A DNA stretch of 25,973 bases from Treponema sp. (GTDB lineage Bacteria; Spirochaetota; Spirochaetia; Treponematales; Treponemataceae), in contig JAFTEK010000180.1 in assembly GCA_017453705.1 (NCBI GenBank), positions 1 to 25,973 on the forward strand, written 5' to 3'. Numbering within the stretch: position 1 is the first letter of the stretch; the number at the start of each line of letters is the position of its first letter. The notes beneath the pieces are model-generated. The model ran no database searches and had not been told where the DNA came from. It saw only the letters and a program-made list of their open reading frames with translations. Below, one piece after another: positions 7,157 through 14,455 of the stretch. The translations under genes and the position numbers were made by a program.

Positions 7157-8158
7157 ATGAATAACAAGTTGGAAGGATGGGCGCTGCTCATTGACTCAGA
7201 CATAGACCGCCTCAAATTTGTAAGTCAAACGCTCATTTCCGCCGGAATGAGGGTAAGCTGTGCAAAATCTGTGGATATCGCGTCATCCTTCCTTAAGGGG
7301 CACAGGCCTGATATAGTTTTGGTTCACAGCTGCCTTTTCAAGGCCCTGCTTTTCCTTTCTTCCCTTCCTGTCCTGCTTATGAGTTCCGGTGATGAAGGTG
7401 AGGATGCCTTGGAGGGCTTTTTTGATGCCGGAATAAGGGATGTCATACAAATTCCCCCGCCGATTCCCAGGGTTCTCTATAGCCGGGTGGCGAATTTGCT
7501 TGCGGCGGAAAGGCCGCTTGCAGTCGGTGACAAGGATGTTCCAAAGAAAAACGCCGATTCTTTGCCAAAAGTCGAAGGAATTTCCTATGATGAGGCTCTC
7601 AAGAACTGCGGGAGCGAGGATGTCCTGAAAGAAGTCTTCCAGAAGTTCTATGACAGCATAGAGGAGAAGATAAGCGGCATAGAGGCTTTTGTCGCCGCCG
7701 GCAACTGGAAGGACTACCGCATATCCGTCCACTCGCTCAAGACTTCTGCCAGGCTTATAGGGGCCGCCAAGTTGTCCGAGGATGCCAAGGAGCTGGAATA
7801 TGCGGCAAACTACCTTAGGACGGATGAAATCGTGGAAAAAACTCCCGCCCTTGTCAGCTTGTACAGGAGTTACCGGGAAAAGCTGCTCCCTTTTGTGCAG
7901 GTACAGGAGGAACAGGCGCAAGAGGGGGAGATGCTGAGCGAGAAGGACTTTCTTGCTGCTTGTTCTGACCTTAGGGAGTGCATAACTATCTCCGACTTTG
8001 ACAGCGCGGATTTTATCGTCAAGAGCCTTTCGGAGTATAAAATTCCCGATGAAAGAAAGGATTTTATGGCACGGTTAAAGAAGGCCGTGGGGGATGTCAA
8101 CAGGCAGGAGGTTTTGACCCTGCTTTCAAATATATTAAGTATATCAGCTAAGGAATAG
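7157..8158 (+). CDS. pseudoreceiver-Hpt phosphotransfer protein
   Basis: This 333-residue soluble protein has three parts. Residues 5-115 form a receiver-like fold (LLIDSD ... IVLVHS ... VLLMSS) in which the acceptor Asp is replaced by His in VLVHS, so it should not be phosphorylated. Residues about 135-245 form an Hpt domain with the canonical HSLKTSARLIGAA, phospho-acceptor His192. The last 80 residues are a helical module like the C-terminus of the kinase at 2641-5061. It looks like a kinase that has lost its HisKA and ATPase domains. It opens an operon with the double-receiver protein 6 nt downstream and two hybrid kinases that lack Hpt domains of their own, so it may be their shared phosphotransfer hub. 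Confidence 0.88.
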   Translation: MNNKLEGWALLIDSDIDRLKFVSQTLISAGMRVSCAKSVDIASSFLKGHRPDIVLVHSCLFKALLFLSSLPVLLMSSGDEGEDALEGFFDAGIRDVIQIPPPIPRVLYSRVANLLAAERPLAVGDKDVPKKNADSLPKVEGISYDEALKNCGSEDVLKEVFQKFYDSIEEKISGIEAFVAAGNWKDYRISVHSLKTSARLIGAAKLSEDAKELEYAANYLRTDEIVEKTPALVSLYRSYREKLLPFVQVQEEQAQEGEMLSEKDFLAACSDLRECITISDFDSADFIVKSLSEYKIPDERKDFMARLKKAVGDVNRQEVLTLLSNILSISAKE

Positions 8159-8164
8159 CGCGTT

Positions 8165-8923
8165 ATGGAAAAGAGAGTTCTGTTTATTTGTAAGGAGCCG
8201 GGCTTCCTGGCAAAGGCTATGATAAAGAGTCTGGAGGAGCATCATTACGATGTTGATATTTCGCATCCTGACTCTGCGATATTGTCTTCCAGGGAAGGGG
8301 ATTTCCCCCCGGTTTTCTTGTTGTATATGGAAGACAACATACAGGGCTTTGAGGAATGCCTGAAGTATTTGCAGGATACAATAGCCAAGAATCATGGGGC
8401 GCATAGGCTGTACATAATCGGTTCCAAGGGGGAGCTGGACTTTGTGCATGATATAATACCGCCTGAGTATGTGGACAAGATGTTTACCAGGCCTGTTGAC
8501 CCCAAGGATGTGATATTGGAGCTGGACAAGTCCTTGTCCGGTTCTTCCGACGGAATGGGAAGAAAAATACTTATTGTCGATGATGACCCGATATTGCTCA
8601 GGACCATGAAGGCCTGGCTTGACCAAAAGTACACGGTCTATATGTCGAACAGCGGAAAGGATGCGATAGAGTTCCTGAAGGTCAACGATGTTGACCTGGT
8701 TCTGCTGGACTATGAGATGCCTGAGACCTCTGGGTTGGAAACCTTTGAGATTATGAAGAGGGATGCGGAATTGTACAGGATACCTGTGATTTTCCTGACC
8801 GCCAAGGACGACAGGGAAACTGTGGAGAAGGTTCTGGATGCCCACCCGGAGAAGTACATCCTTAAGACCCTGCCCCAGATAAAGATAACCAAGAGCATAG
8901 ACGCTTTCTTCGCTGGCGAATAA
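8165..8923 (+). CDS. double-receiver response regulator (pseudoREC-REC), paralogue
   Basis: This 252-residue paralogue of the protein at 5104-5922 has the same two-domain build. The N-terminal domain has VFLLYMED in place of the phosphorylatable Asp segment and the matching TRPVDPKDVI end. The C-terminal receiver is intact: ILIVDDDP, acceptor Asp182 in LLDYEMP, FLTAKDD, and Lys in ILKT. There is no output domain. It follows the Hpt protein by 6 nt with AAGGA upstream of the ATG, and is followed 13 nt later by a hybrid kinase, so the genes form one operon. It is the likely phosphate acceptor from His192 of the Hpt protein. The target it controls is unknown. Confidence 0.88.
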   Translation: MEKRVLFICKEPGFLAKAMIKSLEEHHYDVDISHPDSAILSSREGDFPPVFLLYMEDNIQGFEECLKYLQDTIAKNHGAHRLYIIGSKGELDFVHDIIPPEYVDKMFTRPVDPKDVILELDKSLSGSSDGMGRKILIVDDDPILLRTMKAWLDQKYTVYMSNSGKDAIEFLKVNDVDLVLLDYEMPETSGLETFEIMKRDAELYRIPVIFLTAKDDRETVEKVLDAHPEKYILKTLPQIKITKSIDAFFAGE

Positions 8924-8936
8924 AGACGGCGGGCCT

Positions 8937-11252
8937 ATGGAAACAAAAATCAAGCAGGATGAGGAGCTGCTGGCTGCCCATTTGGCGGCCATAACCGTAG
9001 CGAGCTTTCTGTTCCTTTTGCTCATTGTCGAGACGGTTGTGATGGGCTGGGAGAGCTGGGCCATACCTTTTCTTGTGGCGGCTACGATAGCGTTGTGGTT
9101 TTGCCATCTGTCCCGCTCCATTCCGCTTTCCCTCAGGGTTCCTGTCTACGTTGTCACCATGCTCGGCGTATTCTTTTTTTATGGTATCCACAAGGACAGC
9201 TTGTTTGACGTTCCCATAATCGCCATCATAATGCTTTCCGTGTTCCTGACCCTGGAATGTGACTGGGCGGTTTACGTCGGGGCCGGCATGTATGCAATGG
9301 TTCTGCTGTGGCAGCTGCTTGTGCTTAGGAACTACGAGGCTCTGCGCGGTCAGCTGGAGTTTTCGCGGCTGGTGCTGGACATTGTTGCCGTGACAGTCGC
9401 GACCCTTTCCACCAGGGATGTGAGCAACCGCAGGCGCAAGTCCAATGCCAGGGTGAATGCTGCTGTTGCCCAGCTGGAGGAGCTGAACCGGCAGACCGAA
9501 GACTTTATGGCGAATGTGTCCCATGAGTTCAGGACTCCTATAAACGCCGTGATGGGAATAAGCGAGTCATTGCTTAAAAAAGAGGGGAATACCCAGAAGA
9601 GGACGGAGCTGCTGGCCATAAAGAGAGCGGGTCACAGGCTGTTCAACCAGATAAGTGACATTCTGGATTATACTGAGATAGGAATGGGCAGGCTCAAGCT
9701 GAGTGATGCTCCCTACAGGATTGACTCCTGCATAAACGATGTGATGAGCGAGCTTAGGGCTTTGGACGAGAAGCCCTCCGTGGAGCTTGTCCTGGACGTG
9801 GACATAAAGACCCCTGCCGTTATGGTGGGGGATGAGGGGAAGATAAAGAAAGTCCTGCGCCACTTGATTGAAAACGCCATGAAATTCACCCAGGAAGGGG
9901 GTGTGTATGTGCGTGTCAGTTATCTCAAGAAAGAATATGGCGTAAACTTGTTCATCACTGTCTCTGATACCGGCTCAGGGATGAGAGAGGAGCTTTTGGG
10001 CAAGATTTTTGGCAGGCTGTATCAGGCCAACTCCGACCGTACTCGCAGGAGCGGCGGCATAGGCCTGGGGCTTACTGTCGTGTCCGGCCTTGTGCGCAGG
10101 ATGGGCGGTTTTGTTCAGGTTAGAAGTGAGATTGGGAAGGGAACGGAAATTCATGTGAGCATACCCCAGAAGGTCTCGGATGACTCGCCCTGTATGTCCA
10201 TTTCAAATGAGAAATCCCTCTGCGTGGCATATTATTTCCTGACTGAGAAGTTCAGCAATCCGATGGTTCGTGAGTATTACGAGCGGATGGTTACGACTAT
10301 ACAGGATTCCATGCCGGGCACTTTGATAAGGGCTTCTGATTTTGAAGCACTGGAGAGGATATGCCAGCAGTATCCTCTGACCCATATTTTTACTACCCGC
10401 GATGAATATAAAGTCCATACGGATTTCTTTAAGGGCCTTGCGTCCAGGATTAGCGTCATTATCATAGTGGGGCGTGAATTCCCTGACAGCAGGCTTGACG
10501 GTATCCCCATAATCAAAAAGCCCTTGTTCAGCATTCCCCTTGTCAATGTGCTCAACGGTGAGTTCCTCTCGGAAGAGGCAGTTGCGACCCAGCATTTTAT
10601 CTGTCCTGGCGTAAGGGCGCTTGTTGTGGATGATGATGAGATGAACCTTATGGTCGCGGAAGGTGTGCTCAAGGATTACCAGATGGATGTTACCCTTGCC
10701 ATAAGCGGCAAGAATGCCGTTGAGCTGTGCAAGAGGCGGGACTTTGATATTGTGTTCCTTGACCACATGATGCCGGAGATGGATGGCATAGAGTGTTCGC
10801 ACATCATAAGGCGGCTTTCCCCCCATGCCCAGAAGGACATGGTGATAATCGCATTCACTGCAAATGCCGTCAGCGGCGCGCGTGAGCTTTTCCTTGGGGA
10901 AGGATTTGATGAGTTCCTTGCAAAACCAATCGAGGTTACGACACTGGAAAGAGTCCTGAAAAGGACATTGCCAGCGTCAATGATAAAGCCTGTGACTGAG
11001 GGCCTTGCCAGGCAGAAATCTGTTGAACCGGACTTTTATGAGAGCCTTGACGGATTTGATGAAGCCCAGCTCCTTGAGCGGCTAAGCGATGCCTTGGACT
11101 GTCTGGAAGAGGACAGGGCTGTGCGGATACTGAACAGGCTTAATCCTGCGGGCTATAAGGATATCGAGGCCGCTGTCAATCAGTTTGACTTTGAAGGAGC
11201 GTCGGCAAAGCTTTCGCTTTTGACAGGAGGGAAATATGGCTCCCAGGCTTAG
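8937..11252 (+). CDS. hybrid sensor histidine kinase (6TM-HisKA-HATPase-pseudoREC-REC)
   Basis: This 771-residue kinase begins with about six membrane segments (residues 14-160) and a short helical linker. HisKA has SHEFRTPIN with His196. HATPase_c has HLIENAMKFT (Asn313), DTGSGM and GIGLGL. Residues about 422-535 form a receiver-like domain without an acceptor Asp (THIFTTRDE, then IIIVG and IIKKPLF). The true receiver (about 560-685) has VVDDDEMN, acceptor Asp609 in FLDHMMPEMDG, and Lys in FLAKP. The final 80 residues resemble the helical module of the first kinase and the Hpt protein, but with no Hpt domain before it. Phosphate would therefore need the separate Hpt protein. The Shine-Dalgarno sequence is weak (GGCGGG). 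The end overlaps the next gene by 17 bp. Confidence 0.9.
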   Translation: METKIKQDEELLAAHLAAITVASFLFLLLIVETVVMGWESWAIPFLVAATIALWFCHLSRSIPLSLRVPVYVVTMLGVFFFYGIHKDSLFDVPIIAIIMLSVFLTLECDWAVYVGAGMYAMVLLWQLLVLRNYEALRGQLEFSRLVLDIVAVTVATLSTRDVSNRRRKSNARVNAAVAQLEELNRQTEDFMANVSHEFRTPINAVMGISESLLKKEGNTQKRTELLAIKRAGHRLFNQISDILDYTEIGMGRLKLSDAPYRIDSCINDVMSELRALDEKPSVELVLDVDIKTPAVMVGDEGKIKKVLRHLIENAMKFTQEGGVYVRVSYLKKEYGVNLFITVSDTGSGMREELLGKIFGRLYQANSDRTRRSGGIGLGLTVVSGLVRRMGGFVQVRSEIGKGTEIHVSIPQKVSDDSPCMSISNEKSLCVAYYFLTEKFSNPMVREYYERMVTTIQDSMPGTLIRASDFEALERICQQYPLTHIFTTRDEYKVHTDFFKGLASRISVIIIVGREFPDSRLDGIPIIKKPLFSIPLVNVLNGEFLSEEAVATQHFICPGVRALVVDDDEMNLMVAEGVLKDYQMDVTLAISGKNAVELCKRRDFDIVFLDHMMPEMDGIECSHIIRRLSPHAQKDMVIIAFTANAVSGARELFLGEGFDEFLAKPIEVTTLERVLKRTLPASMIKPVTEGLARQKSVEPDFYESLDGFDEAQLLERLSDALDCLEEDRAVRILNRLNPAGYKDIEAAVNQFDFEGASAKLSLLTGGKYGSQA

Positions 11253-14200
11253 GCTTTCGCGGAAACAGAGGCACCGCCTGTATTTCATTATCATGGCTGT
11301 GGGGCTTGTCGCTGTATTGGTAAGCTCCAATTACCTGTACAGGTTCAAGATTGGGCATATCTTGGCAAAAGAGGCGGAGTCAACAATACGGCAGGCCCAG
11401 GCACTCAAGAGCGAGATGCTCCTTTGTGCGCATACAATGGCTTACAGCCCTGTGCTAGTGGACTACTTTTTTAGCCCGGAGGATGTGTCCAAGCAGAAGC
11501 TTGCAAGGGACTCTTGCAATATGTATTCGCTCCGCTTTATGTCCGGTAGGGCATTCTGGGTTTCGGACAAGGATCTCCGCTATTACGAGAACGGTGAGTT
11601 TTTGTACAGGGTTTTCCCCCCGTCCAAACAGGACAGATGGTACAACGCGGCATACGATGAGGAATATTGCCTTATAACTGAGGAGTTTGACCGTAACAGC
11701 AACAAGCCCTTTCTCCGCATGAGCATCCCTGTCTACGGAGTTGACGGAACGAAGGCGGGGGTTGCCGGGGCTGTAATGTCCATTTACGATATAGGGGAAT
11801 TGTTTAGCCCGAAGGAAAGGAAGTGGGAGAACCTGTTTTTCTTGTGTGATGCCGAAGGCAGGCTCACGAGCATGTCCAGGTTTGACTCGAATGAGGAAGA
11901 AAGCTTCTTTGTTGAAAACCTTCAAGATTGTGTGGTTAACCTTCCCTTGCATCCATCCGGCATGATACGGGGGTCATCCTCTATGGGGGAGTTTGTTGTG
12001 GCTCCTATCGGGGATACATGGAAGCTCCTGCTCCTGTACCCCTTTTCTGTGAGGACGCTCCTTTATTGCCTTGCAGGTACATTTGGAATCCTAATCTTTT
12101 TGCTTGCCGTTGTTTTGAGTATCTTCCAGACCCGAAGGTATATTGCCGAGAACAAAGTGATTCGCGAGCAGAAGCATGAGATAGAAATTTTGAATGAGAA
12201 CCAGAGCAGCTTCTTTTCCTGCATGAGCCACGAGATTAGGACTCCTATAAACACGATAATAGGGCTGGACGAGATGATTTTGAGGGAGGACATTTCCGAT
12301 GAGGTAGCCGAGGATGCCCGCGATATAGCCGGAGCCGGAAAAATCCTTCTCGCTCTCATAAACGACATTCTGGATATGTCCAAACTTAGCAATGGCAAGA
12401 TGGAAATTGTTCTTGCCCCCTACAACACCGGGGAACTGTTCTCTGATATCGTCAATATGATGTGGGTCAGGGCCAAGGCAAAGGGGCTGGACTTTCAGGT
12501 GGACATAGACCCGGCCATACCCTCTTCTCTTATGGGCGATGAGGTGAGAATAAAGCAGGTGCTGCTGAATTTGATTAGCAATGCCATCAAATATACGAAA
12601 GAAGGAACCGTCGCTTTTTCTGTGAGGCATGAGGAAAGCAATCTTGGCGAAGTAATGGTTACTTACTCCGTGGAAGACACCGGTATAGGAGTTAAGAAGG
12701 AAAGCATTCCGTATCTCTTTGATGCTTTTAAGCGCGTGGATATGCAGAAGAACCACATGATAGAGGGTACGGGTCTGGGGCTTTCTATTGTCAAGCAGCT
12801 TGTGGATCTGATGGGCGGCAGGATAGATGTCAGGAGCATTTACTTGAAGGGGTCTACCTTTACCGTCACCTTAAGCCAGAAGATTGTAAACTCAAACCCT
12901 GTGGGGGAACTGAACCTTAGGACAGGGAATTCCAAACGTGAGGTCAGGGAATATACTCAGAGCTTTGAGGCTCCTAATGCAAGGGTTCTTATTGTTGATG
13001 ACAACGATATGAACCTCACTGTGGAAAAGAAGCTTCTTCGTGACACCAAGCTAAGGGTTGACACCGTGGACAGCGGAAAGAAAGCCCTTGTCCAGACCAT
13101 GCATGTTAGGTACCATGCGATATTGCTTGACCACTTGATGCCTGAGATGGATGGAATCACCTGTTTGCATGAGATACGGAGACAGCCCGGTGGATTGAAC
13201 AGAAATACACCTGCGATTGTCCTGACTGCTAACGCCGGGCACAAGGATCAGCTCTTGTACGAAAGGGAAGGTTTTGACGGCTACCTGACAAAGCCTGTGA
13301 GCGGAAGCCAGCTTGAGAAGGAACTTTTGTCTGTCCTTCCTGAAGACCTTGTGACATTGCATGGTGATGGAGCGAACATAATGAACATTCGGGATGTTGG
13401 CTCGACCAGGCGTTTGTCTTCCAAAAAGAAACCCATCATAATTACTACTGATTTTGAATGTGATTTACCGGCACAGCAATTGCGCAACCTGGGTATTCCT
13501 GTCATCTCGGGCAAGATTATCACTGATGAGGGGACTTTCCGCAGTGATATAGAGATAGACACAGATGCAGTCCTTGCTTATATGGAAGAGCCGGGGCACA
13601 TTTTAAAGACTGAAGAGCCTACTGTCGCGGAATACGAGGAGTTCTTTGCAAGGCAGCTGCAGGATTACCAGTACATAATCCACATATCCATGTCTTCGCA
13701 TGTTGGCGTTTCGTTTAATCATGCAATGGAGGCTTCCAAGTCATTTGATAATATAACCGTTGTTGACTCAGGGCTTGTGTCCAGCGGTATGGGGCTTATG
13801 GTTCTAAATGCCAGACAGTTTTCCAAGGAAACAATGTCACCCCAGCTCGTCTTGAAGAAAATCGAGGAAAGCAAGTCTCTTTTTTCTACCAGCTTTGTCG
13901 TGGAGTCGCTTGATTATCTGGAAAGCAACGGCATAATCTCACATCTGGCAAAGAGTTTGTGCAGGTCTTTGCTCATGCATCCTGTTGTGAAATTCCATAA
14001 AGGCTACATGAAGGTTGCCCGCATGGAATTTGGCGAGGTGGAGAAGGCCAGGTCTAAGTATATCAGGGCTTGCTTGAGCAATCCTTCGCGCATTGATGAC
14101 AGTATACTGTACATCACTTATTCGGGGCTGTCTTTTCAGGAGCTGGAGTCCATAAAAGCCCAGGCTCTCAAGCTGGTTCCGTTTAAACAGGTGCACATCC

Positions 14201-14277
14201 AGAAGACAGCCCCTTCTGTCGCGTGTAACTGCGGGCCGGGAGCGTTTGGCCTTCTTTTCAAGAAGAAGGGGTTGTAG
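11236..14277 (+). CDS. hybrid histidine kinase fused to a DegV-like fatty-acid-binding domain
   Basis: This 1013-residue protein is dCACHE-HisKA-HATPase-REC-DegV. TM1 (about 14-33) and TM2 (about 277-299) flank a periplasmic domain with a dCACHE-like signature (DRWYNAAYDEEYC ... FLRMSIPVYGVDG ... AGVAGAVMSI). HisKA has SHEIRTPIN with His332. HATPase_c has NLISNAIKYT, DTGIGV and GTGLGL. The receiver has IVDDNDMN, acceptor Asp632 in LLDHLMPEMDG, and YLTKP. Residues about 730-1013 form a full-length DegV/EDD domain: IITTDFECDLP, KTEEPTVAEYEEFF, IHISMSSHVGVSFNHA, ITVVDSGLVSSGMG, and terminal NCGPGAFGLLF. DegV/FakB proteins bind fatty acids. A strong AGGAGGG precedes the ATG, which overlaps the upstream kinase gene. 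The fusion has no frameshift. The receiver could relay through the Hpt protein of this operon. Confidence 0.92.
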   Translation: MAPRLRLSRKQRHRLYFIIMAVGLVAVLVSSNYLYRFKIGHILAKEAESTIRQAQALKSEMLLCAHTMAYSPVLVDYFFSPEDVSKQKLARDSCNMYSLRFMSGRAFWVSDKDLRYYENGEFLYRVFPPSKQDRWYNAAYDEEYCLITEEFDRNSNKPFLRMSIPVYGVDGTKAGVAGAVMSIYDIGELFSPKERKWENLFFLCDAEGRLTSMSRFDSNEEESFFVENLQDCVVNLPLHPSGMIRGSSSMGEFVVAPIGDTWKLLLLYPFSVRTLLYCLAGTFGILIFLLAVVLSIFQTRRYIAENKVIREQKHEIEILNENQSSFFSCMSHEIRTPINTIIGLDEMILREDISDEVAEDARDIAGAGKILLALINDILDMSKLSNGKMEIVLAPYNTGELFSDIVNMMWVRAKAKGLDFQVDIDPAIPSSLMGDEVRIKQVLLNLISNAIKYTKEGTVAFSVRHEESNLGEVMVTYSVEDTGIGVKKESIPYLFDAFKRVDMQKNHMIEGTGLGLSIVKQLVDLMGGRIDVRSIYLKGSTFTVTLSQKIVNSNPVGELNLRTGNSKREVREYTQSFEAPNARVLIVDDNDMNLTVEKKLLRDTKLRVDTVDSGKKALVQTMHVRYHAILLDHLMPEMDGITCLHEIRRQPGGLNRNTPAIVLTANAGHKDQLLYEREGFDGYLTKPVSGSQLEKELLSVLPEDLVTLHGDGANIMNIRDVGSTRRLSSKKKPIIITTDFECDLPAQQLRNLGIPVISGKIITDEGTFRSDIEIDTDAVLAYMEEPGHILKTEEPTVAEYEEFFARQLQDYQYIIHISMSSHVGVSFNHAMEASKSFDNITVVDSGLVSSGMGLMVLNARQFSKETMSPQLVLKKIEESKSLFSTSFVVESLDYLESNGIISHLAKSLCRSLLMHPVVKFHKGYMKVARMEFGEVEKARSKYIRACLSNPSRIDDSILYITYSGLSFQELESIKAQALKLVPFKQVHIQKTAPSVACNCGPGAFGLLFKKKGL

Positions 14278-14341
14278 CCCTGGGGACTTGATGCAGTTTC
14301 AAAAGTGCCGTGGCAACTGCGCTGTAAAAAACGCAGTGCAT

Positions 14342-14427
14342 CCTGCAATGCGGTGCTGCTTGTAATGCACTTGCCTGCCCGCGGTCGACGCCTGCAATGC
14401 GGTGCTGCTTGTAATGCACTTGCCTGC
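14342..14427. repeat. perfect 37-bp direct repeat, period 49 bp
   Basis: Two identical 37-bp copies lie at 14342-14378 and 14391-14427, separated by 12 bp (CCGCGGTCGACG). Both contain the 13-mer TGTAATGCACTTG, which also occurs in long unit 7 of the 23-bp array (6919-6931). GTGCAT at 14338 and ATGCAC at 14365 form an inverted pair. The repeat sits between the convergent ends of the DegV kinase gene and the XylF-like gene, and no conventional terminator is visible in that gap. Confidence 0.85.
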
Positions 14428-14455
14428 AACGCAACGCCCGGACTTTTAAACTGCC

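Noticed and set aside
8144..9121. 325-residue open frame on the minus strand
   Set aside because: It lies antisense to the double-receiver protein and the start of the 771-residue kinase, both with clear domains. Its translation has no recognisable motif and is rich in Gln, His and Arg, typical of an antisense shadow.
8862..9524. 220-residue minus-strand frame rich in His, Gln and Arg
   Set aside because: Antisense to a kinase gene, with composition typical of a shadow frame.
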